Below the pieces are notes generated by a model. That model was not told where the DNA came from. It made no database searches and saw only the letters and a program-made list of their open reading frames with translations. A stretch of 64,000 nt of DNA, from positions 1,240,001 to 1,304,000 of the forward strand of contig OZ244981.1 of the NCBI GenBank assembly GCA_965223085.1. Reading direction: 5' to 3'. Each line of letters begins with the position of its first letter. The first letter of the stretch is position 1. Positions 45,179-54,596 of this stretch are shown piece after piece. This DNA is from CBDCVO01 sp965223085 (GTDB taxonomy: Bacteria > Pseudomonadota > Gammaproteobacteria > Ga0077536). Made by a program: the position numbers and the translations under genes.

Positions 45179-47206
45179 ATGACCCTCCGACTTACGCTAA
45201 ACGGACTCAGGCTCGCGCTGCTGGCGCTGATTTTGAGCATAATCGTCACCCCGAGGCCCAGCGCCGCCGACACTCTCGGCGCGTTCCTGCGCATCGTTCG
45301 TGTCGGTGGTCATGATTCGCTTAACGCGCATCGTACTGCGGCTTTAGAGATCCGCATGCTCGCTGACTTTGCGCGTGATACGCGGCGACGACTTAAGTGG
45401 ATCGAGGTCAGCACAGCCACCGAGCTCGCCCACGCACTACGCGATGGTCGCGGTGATCTTGCAATCGGTCGCCTACCACCAGCCGTGGAAGCCGCGCAGG
45501 AATTCGATACCACCGTCGCGATTGCGACCGAGCAACTGCAACTCATCGGTCCTCGAGACAGCCAGATACACTCGCCGCTCGATCTCGCCGGCCACCATAT
45601 CGCTGTGCCCCTCGCTTCACCGCTACACGATTATTTTCAAGCGCTGCAGCAGGTGATCCCCGATCTAAAAGTCGAAATACTACCTCCTCAATTTTCGCGT
45701 GGCGAGGTGCTACGTCGTGTTGCAGCGGGCGAATACGATGCCGCCTTGCTAGCGAGCGAAAACCACGCGCGGCCCGTGCCGCGCGATTTGAATTTGAAAA
45801 TGCTTTTCCGCGCCACGCCGAAACTGTCGGTGCATTGGCACGTCCCAAAACACACCCCGGCGCTGCGCCACGAGCTTAACGCGTTTATTGCGCGCCATCA
45901 TGCCGCTTACGCGGAACCCAGCGGAAAACCGCGAGACTTCTTCGCAATTAAGCAACGTGGTGTTCTCAGGGTTGGCCTGCGCTTTGATCCCCAAGGTTAC
46001 TTTTTGGCACGAGGAACACCCGCGGGCTTCGATTTCGAACTCGTCGAGCAGTTCGTCAAGGTACACGACCTGCGTCTGGAACTCGTGGTCGGTGAGAGCG
46101 AACGCGAAATGATCCGCTGGCTCAAACGCGGCGGCATCGACCTCGTTGCAGGACGTCTCGACAGCGGTTTGCTGCACGATGAACCGACGCTGAGTGCCTC
46201 ACCCGGCTACCATTACACGGCCTTTGCAGTCGTCAGTTCGAGCACCCAAGCGCTCGAACGCTTAGACGAGCTCGCGGGCAAGACGGTGGCAACTTACGAG
46301 GGATCCCCTGCTGCTCGGGCGCTTGATACGGTACGCAGCCGATTTCCGGGTGTACGCATTGTGACCGTCGATCGTAGCGTTGCGCTCGGTGCCTTGCTCG
46401 ATCAAATCACCGTGGGCAACCTCGATGCAACTATCATCGATGGCGCCACGCTACCACTCATTGCGATGCGCGCCGATCTCAACATCGGCCCATCGCTGCC
46501 ACATCGCCTACGCCACCAATGGATAGTCCGCGGGGACAACCGTAGCTTGGAGGGCGCGGTCGCTGAATTTCTCGACCGCGCACGAACGGACGGGCGCTAT
46601 ACCGCCTTGGCCGAGCGTTATATGCGCAAGGCGCATCCGCCGGGTTCAATCTCCCCAATTACGATCTCGCCATTTGATGGCTTAGTGCAAGCCTACGCAA
46701 ATATTTATGATTTCGATTGGCGCCTAATTGCCGCCCAGATGTATCAAGAAAGCCGTTTTGATCCGATCGCGATTTCCACCGCCGGCGCCCAAGGTCTCAT
46801 GCAGGTGATGCCGAGAACCGCGCGCTCGATGGGTTTTGCCGAGGTATTTACACCCGAACACGGCATTCACGCCGGGATCAAATATTTAGCGTATTTGCGT
46901 GACGCTTTCGAATCGACCGTGCCAACCGCAGAACGTACTTGGTTCGCACTGGCCGCCTATAACGCCGGTATTGCACGGGTTAAGCGGGCGCGAATACTCA
47001 CAAAAGAGATGGATCTCGATCCCAACAAATGGTTTGGCAATGTCGAGTTAGCTATGCTCAAAATGGCACGCGGCCAAGCAACGGTGGTGTGCGCCTGCGG
47101 GCAAGCAATCATTTATGTGCGCACTATTCGTGCGCTCTACGGCACCTATCGGCAACTCGAGCTGGTCACCACGCCGATCGACCGAGGACGCTTTTCGCCG
47201 ACGTGA
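45179..47206 (+). CDS. Lytic transglycosylase with two solute-binding-like domains (MltF-type)
   Basis: 675 residues from the ATG at 45179, which starts a good signal peptide (LRLTLNGLRLALLALILSIIVTPRPSAA); the frame is open to 45080. The first solute-binding protein family 3-like domain covers about residues 30-260, the second about 265-500 (RGVLRVGLRFDPQGYFLA, GFDFELVEQFVKVHDLRLELV, ERLDELAGKTVATYEGSPA). The C-terminal SLT domain has the catalytic Glu in AAQMYQESRFDPIAIS, then AQGLMQVMPRTARSMGF and AAYNAGIARV. E. coli MltF (about 518 residues) has one such sensor domain; here there are two. Cleaves peptidoglycan to anhydro-muropeptides; exported, possibly periplasmic. Confidence 0.87.
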   Translation: MTLRLTLNGLRLALLALILSIIVTPRPSAADTLGAFLRIVRVGGHDSLNAHRTAALEIRMLADFARDTRRRLKWIEVSTATELAHALRDGRGDLAIGRLPPAVEAAQEFDTTVAIATEQLQLIGPRDSQIHSPLDLAGHHIAVPLASPLHDYFQALQQVIPDLKVEILPPQFSRGEVLRRVAAGEYDAALLASENHARPVPRDLNLKMLFRATPKLSVHWHVPKHTPALRHELNAFIARHHAAYAEPSGKPRDFFAIKQRGVLRVGLRFDPQGYFLARGTPAGFDFELVEQFVKVHDLRLELVVGESEREMIRWLKRGGIDLVAGRLDSGLLHDEPTLSASPGYHYTAFAVVSSSTQALERLDELAGKTVATYEGSPAARALDTVRSRFPGVRIVTVDRSVALGALLDQITVGNLDATIIDGATLPLIAMRADLNIGPSLPHRLRHQWIVRGDNRSLEGAVAEFLDRARTDGRYTALAERYMRKAHPPGSISPITISPFDGLVQAYANIYDFDWRLIAAQMYQESRFDPIAISTAGAQGLMQVMPRTARSMGFAEVFTPEHGIHAGIKYLAYLRDAFESTVPTAERTWFALAAYNAGIARVKRARILTKEMDLDPNKWFGNVELAMLKMARGQATVVCACGQAIIYVRTIRALYGTYRQLELVTTPIDRGRFSPT

Positions 47207-47401
47207 TCCTGACTTACACCACAATTTTTGTGGTCGACGTTTTGCGGTCTTGCGTCCATGATTGAGTGAGCAAAAGGGATTGGCCATCGTTCCCGACCAG
47301 GCAACGCCATGGTAAGTATAACTAGGGCGCGGCACGGCGATTATGGGAAACGTAGAGAGCATCTCCGGCGTGATTCCCGGCGCCGACCTTAACCCGCAAT
47401 T

Positions 47402-48079
47402 TTATGGCGAAACATACGCGGTAGGATCGGTAATACCGGCGCCAGCGAACCCGCGGCGGCGCAAATAACAGGCGTCGCAGGTACCACAAGCGCGTCGATC
47501 GGCACGCGCACGATAGCAAGAAACCGTCATAGCATAGTTTACGCCGAGCCGGGCGCCGGCCCGGATGATCGCTGCTTTATCGAGATCGATTAAAGGCGCT
47601 TCAATGCGCACCTCCCTACCTTCGACGCCTGCCTTGGTCGCCAGCTTCGCCAAATTTTGAAACGCTTCGATAAAAGCGGGGCGACAATCCGGGTAACCCG
47701 AGTAGTCCACCGCATTAACGCCGATAAACACCGCTTCCGCGGCAAGCGCCTCGGACCACGCTAGAGCAATGGCAAGCATGACCGTATTACGGGCCGGCAC
47801 ATAGGTGCTTGGGATCCCCACGCTACGTGTCAGTGGGACAGCGATGCTGGGATCGGTCAGCGCTGATCCGCCGAACGCAGCGAGATCAACATTCATCACC
47901 TGATGGGAATCAACGCCGAGACTCGCGACCACATCGCGTGCCGCCTCGAGCTCGACGCCATGGGTCTGACCATAATCCAAGGTCAGCGCGTAGCAGCGGA
48001 AACCCGCGGCGCGTGCAATCGCCAGCGTCGTCGCCGAGTCGAGCCCGCCGGAGACCAGCACAACCGCACTGCCGGTCAC
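47402..48079 (-). CDS. queC: 7-cyano-7-deazaguanine synthase
   Basis: 225 residues. ATP pyrophosphatase loop VVLVSGGLDSATTLAIA, the region LDYGQTHGVELEAA, and the C-terminal zinc site SCYRA...CGTCDACYLRRRGF (four Cys). Produces preQ0 for queuosine in tRNA. It starts with GTG overlapping the cpoB stop by 4 bp, so it is the last gene of the tol-pal unit. queE and queD are not in the window. The 195 bp between its stop and the transglycosylase stop contain only a small hairpin, CCACAA-TTT-TTGTGG. Confidence 0.96.
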   Translation of the reverse strand: MTGSAVVLVSGGLDSATTLAIARAAGFRCYALTLDYGQTHGVELEAARDVVASLGVDSHQVMNVDLAAFGGSALTDPSIAVPLTRSVGIPSTYVPARNTVMLAIALAWSEALAAEAVFIGVNAVDYSGYPDCRPAFIEAFQNLAKLATKAGVEGREVRIEAPLIDLDKAAIIRAGARLGVNYAMTVSCYRARADRRACGTCDACYLRRRGFAGAGITDPTAYVSP

Positions 48080-49065
48080 ATCTGATCGTCGTGCAACTGG
48101 GCGATGCGTTCGGCGGCCAAGCGCGAAGAACTACTCTCCGGATAACGACGCCGTAAGTCTTCTAAGGCCACACGCGCCTCTTCAACCAAGCCCAACTCAT
48201 GATAACTGTATCCCACCTTCAACATCGCCTGCGGAACGCGTGGACTGCTAGGATAATTGCGAATCAAGCTCTGATAGTCTTTAACCGCCGCTTCGAATTG
48301 GCCTGCTACATAGCGTGCCTCAGCGATCCACCATTGTGCGTTATCGCCGTATTGGCTCCGGGGAAACCGCTGCCGAAAATCGGTAAAAGCGATAATCGCG
48401 TCTTCATAATTACCGGTCTTTAGCAAACCAAAGGCTTCTTTATAGGCATTTTCAGACGCTTCGTCGTCAAACGTCGCTAACTCCGGTGGTTGCGCAACAT
48501 CGTCGCGTGGCCCTGTTCGCGTCTCGCGCGACGGCGCGGGCCCGCGGTTTGCCAACAGATCCGGTACGTCTCGGCTTGTGTCTAATGCGTCCTCGACAGA
48601 TCCCGATGAACCTTGTGGATCGATCACAAGTGCGGGGCCGGGATCGCGCGTAGCACCGCCGATGGCATCTCCCGGCGCCGCTTTCAGCACGGGCAGTTCA
48701 TTCGTTCTTCCAGGTGTGCCCTGTGGCCCGACCACAAGGGATTCGCGCCGACCACCCAGGCCTTGTTGTTCGAACAAACGTAAGCGCCTGTCGACATCCG
48801 CATAGCTTTGCTGTTGAGTATTACGCAATACGTCCAGCGCGTAGGCCTGATCTTCGACCAAGCCCCGCAGTTCGCGCACCTCTTGTTTCAGCTCATCGAC
48901 TTGTTGCAGAAGTTGTAACAAACCGCGATTGTCGAGTGCGCGCTCGAGCTTCGCCAAACGCGTCGCAAGCTCCGCAACGCCTCGCTCGGCAGCAAGCGTC
49001 GTCGCGGATATAAAAGCGACCGCCAGCAACACACTTAGGCGAGCACAAAAACGCTTGGACTTCAT
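48076..49065 (-). CDS. cpoB: Cell division coordinator CpoB (YbgF)
   Basis: 329 residues: signal peptide (VLLAVAFISATTLAA), an N-terminal coiled coil for trimerisation (ELATRLAKLERALDN...LKQEVRELRGLVEDQ), a low-complexity linker (residues about 110-210) and TPR repeats (ENAYKEAFGLLKTGNYEDAI; FRQRFPRSQYGDNAQWWIAEARY; YQSLIRNYPSSPRVPQAMLKVGYSYHELG). Couples Tol-Pal action to peptidoglycan synthesis at division. Six bp after pal. Confidence 0.93.
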   Translation of the reverse strand: MKSKRFCARLSVLLAVAFISATTLAAERGVAELATRLAKLERALDNRGLLQLLQQVDELKQEVRELRGLVEDQAYALDVLRNTQQQSYADVDRRLRLFEQQGLGGRRESLVVGPQGTPGRTNELPVLKAAPGDAIGGATRDPGPALVIDPQGSSGSVEDALDTSRDVPDLLANRGPAPSRETRTGPRDDVAQPPELATFDDEASENAYKEAFGLLKTGNYEDAIIAFTDFRQRFPRSQYGDNAQWWIAEARYVAGQFEAAVKDYQSLIRNYPSSPRVPQAMLKVGYSYHELGLVEEARVALEDLRRRYPESSSSRLAAERIAQLHDDQM

Positions 49066-49071
49066 GTCACC

Positions 49072-49656
49072 TTACGGCGGGCTTGCGCCGTCGTAGTTAA
49101 GCTCAACACGTCGATTCATCCCATAGGCCTGCTCGTTGTGAGCGAGCTCGACAGGGCGTTCTTCGCCATAGCTGACGACCCGTCCTTGCGCCGGGTTCGC
49201 CCCAAGCACCACCAACTGAGTCTGCACAGAGAGCGCACGGCGCTCACCCAAGGCAAGGTTGTATTCGCGCGAGCCACGCTCATCCGCATGCCCTTCGAGT
49301 GTCAGTTTTACCGCGGGGTTTGCCGCCAAATACGCTGCATGCGCTTCGATTACCGGGCGAAACGCCGCTTTAACTGTACTGCTATCGTAGTCAAAATAGA
49401 TCACTCGCACCGCCAGGGGGCTATTTGGATCGTTTAGCGCATCGGCATCGAGTGCGTCAGCATTAAAAGCATCCCTTTCGTCCAGGCCCTGACTACGCGC
49501 GGCATCTATATCATTCATCTCTCGCGTAGAAATACCACGTTCCTCAATCGCGGCGCCTTCGGTGGCATTCTTTTTTTCCAAATTCGTGCACGCGCTTAAT
49601 GCAATAATCGTGAGCGCGACCATCGCGACTGTGCCGTATCGATATAACGCCCCCAT
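49072..49656 (-). CDS. pal: Peptidoglycan-associated lipoprotein Pal
   Basis: 194 residues: lipobox LSAC near residue 22, an acidic spacer longer than in E. coli (residues about 35-80), then the OmpA-type domain (RVIYFDYDSSTVKAAFRPVIEAHAAYL; LEGHADERGSREYNLALGERRA; GMNRRVEL). Binds peptidoglycan and TolB. Its start is 51 bp after the tolB stop. Confidence 0.96.
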   Translation of the reverse strand: MGALYRYGTVAMVALTIIALSACTNLEKKNATEGAAIEERGISTREMNDIDAARSQGLDERDAFNADALDADALNDPNSPLAVRVIYFDYDSSTVKAAFRPVIEAHAAYLAANPAVKLTLEGHADERGSREYNLALGERRALSVQTQLVVLGANPAQGRVVSYGEERPVELAHNEQAYGMNRRVELNYDGASPP

Positions 49657-49707
49657 CTATAGCCTCTCCTCGTGTATTGAATAAAGCTTAAAAACCTAGT
49701 TTGCCTA

Positions 49708-51027
49708 CTATTTGTGCCGAAACGGACCCCAAGCCGGTTCCCGTACTTCCCCTTCTTGCAACGCCAAGCGATGTTTGATGCGGCCATCTACCGAGACTGC
49801 CGCTAACTCTGTGCCATACCTACCCATTGTCGCATAGATGACCATCGTTCCGTTCGGTGCGAAACTCGGTGATTCGTCCAAGCGTGCCGTCGTCAAGAGA
49901 CGATGGCTGCGGCGTTCCAGATCGAGGATCGCGATGCGGTAGCCCTGCTCACCGCCGTTCACCATGACGATGGCACGCCCGTCAGGAGAGAAACGCGCGC
50001 GCGCATTATAATCTCCCATATTAAACGTGACCCGGTGCGGCCTGCCACCGCTAACATCGACGCGATAAATTTGCGGGCTGCCACCGCGATCGGAAGTAAA
50101 CAGAACGGAGCGCCCATCGGGCGCCCACGCTGCTTCGGTGTCGATCGCCGGATGCTGGGTAACGCGACGCATTTCACGGCTGGCAAGATCCACAACATAG
50201 ATGTTCGGATTACCCTCATGAGAGCGGGTCACTGCAAGTCGACGCCCGTCCGGTGAAAACGCAGGTGAACTATTAATGCCCCTACCTGAAACTACTTTTT
50301 CACGCTGCCCCGAAGCAATGTTCTGCACATAAATAGCTGAGTTGCGTTCTTCGAAAGATACATACGCAATGCGTGCGCCGTCGGGCGCCCACGCAGGCGA
50401 CATGATCGGTTGGCGAGACTCCAGTATGGTGCTCGCACCAAATCCATCTGCGTCGGCTACCTGCAGTCGATAAACCGCGTTTTTTGCATCGCGACGCTCA
50501 ACAGTGACGTAGGCGATACGCGTTGCAAAAGCGCCTTGCTCACGCAATAAGGTTTCATAGACGATGTCAGCAATATGGTGCGCCGTAGTGCGGATATTCA
50601 TGTCGTTAGCCGGGATCTGAAAGCCGGCGAGTTGACGCTCGGTAAAGACATCGATGACGCGGAATTTAATCAATAGGCTACCGTCAGGTGCGTCAGTAAT
50701 ATTGCCGATGACCAAATTGTCCATGCCGACAACGCGCCAGTCTTTAAAATTGATTTCGCTAAGCGCTGCGGGTCGAGCCGGGAGATCACCGGGAGGCATG
50801 GGCACAAAACGACCACTGCGCGCGAGATCGGCACGCACCACGGCTGCAATATCTTCCAAGGCAGCGCGTTGCCCTGTATACAGAAAAGGTACGACCGCGA
50901 TCGGTAGAGCGCTTTCAACGCCGTGGGTGATCCGGATTTCTAATTCATCGCCGGCGTGCAGGGTAAACGGTATCACTGCTAGATACAGCACTGTCAGCAC
51001 GCCGCGCCAAAGTCGTCTCGATAGCAT
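49708..51027 (-). CDS. tolB: Tol-Pal system protein TolB
   Basis: 439 residues: signal peptide, N-terminal alpha/beta domain (residues about 25-165, AVVPFLYTGQRAALEDIAAVVRADLARSGRF) and a six-bladed beta-propeller with repeated SP(A)FSPDGR-type motifs (SPAWAPDGARIAYVSFE; SSPAFSPDGRRLAVTRS; EAAWAPDGRSVLFTSDR; ARFSPDGRAIVMV). Periplasmic partner of Pal and TolA. Two bp separate it from tolA. Confidence 0.97.
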   Translation of the reverse strand: MLSRRLWRGVLTVLYLAVIPFTLHAGDELEIRITHGVESALPIAVVPFLYTGQRAALEDIAAVVRADLARSGRFVPMPPGDLPARPAALSEINFKDWRVVGMDNLVIGNITDAPDGSLLIKFRVIDVFTERQLAGFQIPANDMNIRTTAHHIADIVYETLLREQGAFATRIAYVTVERRDAKNAVYRLQVADADGFGASTILESRQPIMSPAWAPDGARIAYVSFEERNSAIYVQNIASGQREKVVSGRGINSSPAFSPDGRRLAVTRSHEGNPNIYVVDLASREMRRVTQHPAIDTEAAWAPDGRSVLFTSDRGGSPQIYRVDVSGGRPHRVTFNMGDYNARARFSPDGRAIVMVNGGEQGYRIAILDLERRSHRLLTTARLDESPSFAPNGTMVIYATMGRYGTELAAVSVDGRIKHRLALQEGEVREPAWGPFRHK

Positions 51028-51029
51028 AC

Positions 51030-51941
51030 TTACTCCGGGTCGAACAACAGCCTAAATTCTCTGAACGTCTCAAATAAGCGCGCTTCGCTTGGCACCGGTA
51101 ACGGTGAGGCTTTGCGTACCGCAGTTTCCGCCTGGCGATCAAATAAGGGATTACCGCTAGATTTAACGACGCGGGCCACAATGACTTCGCCGCCCGGGAT
51201 GGTGCGGACAAGCAAAGTGCACTTGAGATCGGCCGTCAGATCAGGATAGACGAACGCGCTGGCAACCTGGTTTCTGATCGCCACCGTATAACGCGCGATC
51301 ATGCTTTTATCTTCGCGTGCTTGCGCTGCGGCGGCAAGCGCGGCCTCTTCTTGCGCGAGCGCGTCCTGCAAAGACTGCTCCTTTCTCCTCGCCTCCTCCA
51401 AGCGGCGTTGTTGCGCGGCCCGCTGGGCGGCCTCCGCCTTCTTTTTTGCCGCGGCAGCTTGGCGCTGCGCCTCTTCGGCTAGGCGCTTTTTCTCAGCAGC
51501 CAAGCGCGCTTCTTGTGCTTTTTTGCGCGCCGCCTCCGCAGCCTTTTCCCGGCGCACCCGCTGCGCTTCTTGGGCGGCGGCTTCAGCTTCCTGAGCCTCC
51601 CGCTTCTGTTCTTCGAGTCGCGCCTGTTCAGCCTTGATTTCGGCGAGGCGCCGTTCTGCCTCACGGCGCTTTTCCATATCCGCCTCGCGTTGGCGGCGTA
51701 GCGCCGCCGCGCGTTCCTCAGCCGCCTGATCGAGCGCAGCCTGCGGCACCGCGTGCGCCTCAATGACCTCACTCGGCGGCGCGGCGTCAATTATCGCGCG
51801 GCGCCCGAAGTCGATCCCAACCACGGCGAGCAGAATTATCGAGCAGTGCAGCAACACGGAAAGAAAAACCGCGAAGCCCGCGCGTCGCTTTTTGCGTTCG
51901 CCTTCCTGGTACGGCGAGTCGGCTGCGAACTCGGCACGCAT
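51030..51941 (-). CDS. tolA: Tol-Pal system protein TolA
   Basis: 303 residues, shorter than E. coli TolA (421). A cytoplasmic N-terminus, a membrane anchor (AGFAVFLSVLLHCSIILLAVVGI), a long Ala/Glu/Lys/Arg helical domain II (about residues 60-205) and domain III (MIARYTVAIRNQVASAFVYP, CTLLVRTIPGGEVIVARVVKSSGNPLFDRQAETAVRKASPLP). Transduces proton-motive energy from TolQR to Pal. Reduction is mostly in domain II. Confidence 0.95.
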   Translation of the reverse strand: MRAEFAADSPYQEGERKKRRAGFAVFLSVLLHCSIILLAVVGIDFGRRAIIDAAPPSEVIEAHAVPQAALDQAAEERAAALRRQREADMEKRREAERRLAEIKAEQARLEEQKREAQEAEAAAQEAQRVRREKAAEAARKKAQEARLAAEKKRLAEEAQRQAAAAKKKAEAAQRAAQQRRLEEARRKEQSLQDALAQEEAALAAAAQAREDKSMIARYTVAIRNQVASAFVYPDLTADLKCTLLVRTIPGGEVIVARVVKSSGNPLFDRQAETAVRKASPLPVPSEARLFETFREFRLLFDPE

Positions 51942-51943
51942 AA

Positions 51944-52381
51944 CTACCGCTCTAGTTGTTGCTCCGGGGATTGAGTTATTAGGCCGACTGAGCCAATGCC
52001 GGCGCTCTGCAATAGCGACATGGCATCAACGACACGGCCGTAAGGCACGTTTTGATCGCCCTTGAGCAGAAAAATAGCACGCGGTTGATATTTCAGCACC
52101 GTCGCCACCCGGGCGCGCAAAGTTTCCGCGTCGATAGCTTGATTGGGTGATTCACCATAGTCGATATAAAACGCACCTTGCTCGTCAACACTAACGATGA
52201 TTGGTTCGTTGTCTGACGGCGGTATGACCTCGGAGGCAACTTTGGGTAAGTCAACTTTCACACCCTGGGTTATCAGAGGTGCGGTGATCATGAAAATAAT
52301 CAATAAGACCAGGGTCACGTCGATATAGGGCACGACGTTCATTTCTGCCATTAAACGTTGGCTTGCGCGTCTATTACGCAT
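51944..52381 (-). CDS. tolR: Tol-Pal system protein TolR
   Basis: About 145 residues from the ATG at 52381; a TTG at 52390 is in frame, and neither has a clear ribosome site. N-terminal MAEMNVVPYIDVTLVLLIIFMITAPLIT carries the channel Asp of the ExbD/TolR family. The periplasmic domain ends with ILKGDQNVPYGRVVDAMSLLQSAGIGSVGLIT. Forms the proton channel with TolQ. The upstream tolQ stop is about 78 bp away. Confidence 0.95.
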   Translation of the reverse strand: MRNRRASQRLMAEMNVVPYIDVTLVLLIIFMITAPLITQGVKVDLPKVASEVIPPSDNEPIIVSVDEQGAFYIDYGESPNQAIDAETLRARVATVLKYQPRAIFLLKGDQNVPYGRVVDAMSLLQSAGIGSVGLITQSPEQQLER

Positions 52382-52459
52382 CGACGTCAAAGTTCATAAA
52401 ACGTGCTCTGACTTGCGCACCGGTGTGTGCTCCTCGCACGGTGATTACGATCCCGTGCA

Positions 52460-53134
52460 TCACACGTGAACCTGACGCTGCAGGATAGCGGCAAACTCGT
52501 CCATGAAAATCTCATAGCGCCCCGCGAGGCGATCGATCTCGCTCGCAAATCGATTGTAAGCGATCACGGCGGGGATCGCGGCGAACAAACCCATTGCGGT
52601 CGCGATCAGCGCTTCTGAAATCCCGGGCGCAACCATCGCTAAGGTCGCTTGATGCACGTTACTGAGACCTCGAAAGGAGTTCATAATTCCCCACACCGTG
52701 CCGAATAAGCCCACATAGGGCGACACCGAGCCGATCGTTGCCAACACCGCTAAGTTCGACTCCAACGTCTCGACTTCGCGGCTTAACGCGATCCGCATTG
52801 CCCGCTCCGAACCATCGAGCACTAAAGCGGGATCAATGCCATCACGCTTACTCAAGCGGGCATATTCCCGAAATCCGGCCTCAAACATTCGTTGCATCGC
52901 ATCGGAACGTTTGCTTTTCGTCGTGACCCGACTGAATAGAGCGGTGAGGTCCTCGGACCCCCAAAACAATTTTTCAAAACTCGTTGAGGCTTTTTTTGCC
53001 TGTTTTAACTCGCGGCGTTTGATCATAATCAGCGCCCAGGACACCATTGATGCGAGCAGTAGCAGAATCATGGCAAATTTGACCAACAAACTTGCGCCGA
53101 GGACGAGGTTTGCGATCGATAGATCAGTGGGCAT
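52460..53134 (-). CDS. tolQ: Tol-Pal system protein TolQ
   Basis: 224 residues, three membrane helices (LVLGASLLVKFAMILLLLASMVSWALIMI near the N-terminus; LAVLATIGSVSPYVGLFGTVWGIMNSF; AMGLFAAIPAVIAYN). MotA/ExbB/TolQ family proton-channel subunit. Its start overlaps the ybgC stop by 11 bp. Confidence 0.96.
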   Translation of the reverse strand: MPTDLSIANLVLGASLLVKFAMILLLLASMVSWALIMIKRRELKQAKKASTSFEKLFWGSEDLTALFSRVTTKSKRSDAMQRMFEAGFREYARLSKRDGIDPALVLDGSERAMRIALSREVETLESNLAVLATIGSVSPYVGLFGTVWGIMNSFRGLSNVHQATLAMVAPGISEALIATAMGLFAAIPAVIAYNRFASEIDRLAGRYEIFMDEFAAILQRQVHV

Positions 53135-53534
53135 CGCGGATCTTTGCGTAGACTTCTGCTGGCATGCGGGTGGCGGCCATGCGTTTCAGATCAGCACAAC
53201 CCACACGGATCATACCCGTGCAGCAAACGCGATCGGGGCTGCCCGCGACGGCTTGTTCACATTCAATACTCGCGTAACCGCAGCGCACAATGCGCACACT
53301 AACCTCGAGATTCATGTCAAATCGCGCCGCGGCGAGATATTCCAGTTGCGCGCGACGCACCACAAATCCAATACCGTAGCGGCGCGCTAGATCACTTTGG
53401 CAAAAACCGAGCTCGCGCAACCATTCGGTACGCGCCCGCTCCATGTATTTTAAGTAATTGGCATGATAGACAATGCCAGCGGCATCGGTGTCTTCATAGT
53501 AGACGCGCGTTTTGAAAATAAAAGCCCTACTCAC
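53124..53534 (-). CDS. ybgC: Acyl-CoA thioesterase YbgC
   Basis: 136 residues, hotdog fold with the 4HBT signature: YYEDTDAAGIVYHANYLKYMERARTEWLRELG, with the catalytic Asp/His region. First gene of the canonical ybgC-tolQRAB-pal-cpoB order. It follows ruvB by 18 bp. Confidence 0.95.
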   Translation of the reverse strand: MSRAFIFKTRVYYEDTDAAGIVYHANYLKYMERARTEWLRELGFCQSDLARRYGIGFVVRRAQLEYLAAARFDMNLEVSVRIVRCGYASIECEQAVAGSPDRVCCTGMIRVGCADLKRMAATRMPAEVYAKIRDAH

Positions 53535-53552
53535 TCAAGCGCCTACATAAGC

Positions 53553-54596
53553 CTAGGTTTTGGTGTCTTGTTCAGCAAAGAGATCTGAGATCGCGTGTTG
53601 TGGCGGCTGCAAGCCGAAATGCTGCCAGGCGGCACGCGTCGCCACCCGCCCCCGTGCGGTTCGATTGATAAACCCTTGCTGGATTAAATAGGGCTCGATG
53701 ACATCTTCCAAGGTACCGCGTTCTTCACCGATTGCAGCGGCCAAACTATCTATGCCAACCGGTCCGCCATCGAAGTTTTGTAGTACCGCGGCAAGCAACT
53801 TACGGTCCATGACATCAAAACCGAATTCGTCGACATTCAATAGATCTAGCGCGCGCGCCGCGACCGCCGCGCTCAAGACGCCGTCGGCACGCACCTCAGC
53901 ATAATCCCGCGCCCGCCGGAGGAGACGATTCGCGATCCGCGGTGTGCCACGCGATCGTTGCGCAATTTCTCGCGCCCCAGCCTCATCGATCGACACGCCG
54001 AGTATGGTGGCCGCCCGCGTCACGATGTGTGCTAAATCATCAACCGCGTAGAACTCGAGACGCTGCACGATCCCGAATCGGTCGCGCAGCGGCGAAGTCA
54101 GTAAACCCGCCCGGGTGGTCGCACCCACGAGGGTAAACTGCGGCAAATCAATTTTGATCGCGCGCGCCGCCGGGCCTTCGCCAATCATGATATCGAGCTG
54201 AAAATCCTCCATCGCCGGATAGAGGATCTCTTCGACCACGGGACTCAAGCGATGAATTTCATCGATGAATAACACATCGCGCGCTTCTAAGTTCGTCAAT
54301 AACGCGGCAAGGTCCCCGGGGCGCTCGAGGACCGGCCCGGAGGTTTGGCGTAAATTCACCCCCATTTCGTGCGCGACGATATTAGCGAGCGTCGTTTTCC
54401 CGAGTCCAGGCGGACCGAAAATCAAACAGTGATCGAGGGCTTCATGCCGCCGTCGCGCAGCGCCGACGAAGATTTCCATTTGCTCGCTCACCGCCGGCTG
54501 GCCAACGTACTCGGCTAACGTGCGGGGGCGTAGGGTGTTCTCGCTCGCAAGATCGTCGGGATCTGCGGCCGCGGTCATCAAACGCTCAGATGTCAT
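53553..54596 (-). CDS. ruvB: Holliday junction helicase RuvB
   Basis: 347 residues. Walker A FGPPGLGKTTLANIVAHE, Walker B DVLFIDEIHRLSP, sensor 1 LVGATTRAG, and the winged helix end GGPVGIDSLAAAIGEERGTLEDVIEPYLIQQGFI. Motor for branch migration. It starts with an ATG overlapping the ruvA stop by 4 bp. Confidence 0.98.
   Translation of the reverse strand: MTSERLMTAAADPDDLASENTLRPRTLAEYVGQPAVSEQMEIFVGAARRRHEALDHCLIFGPPGLGKTTLANIVAHEMGVNLRQTSGPVLERPGDLAALLTNLEARDVLFIDEIHRLSPVVEEILYPAMEDFQLDIMIGEGPAARAIKIDLPQFTLVGATTRAGLLTSPLRDRFGIVQRLEFYAVDDLAHIVTRAATILGVSIDEAGAREIAQRSRGTPRIANRLLRRARDYAEVRADGVLSAAVAARALDLLNVDEFGFDVMDRKLLAAVLQNFDGGPVGIDSLAAAIGEERGTLEDVIEPYLIQQGFINRTARGRVATRAAWQHFGLQPPQHAISDLFAEQDTKT

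Noticed and set aside
51301..51637. Ala/Cys/Arg-rich plus-strand frames
   Set aside because: They mirror the repetitive helical domain II of tolA on the other strand.
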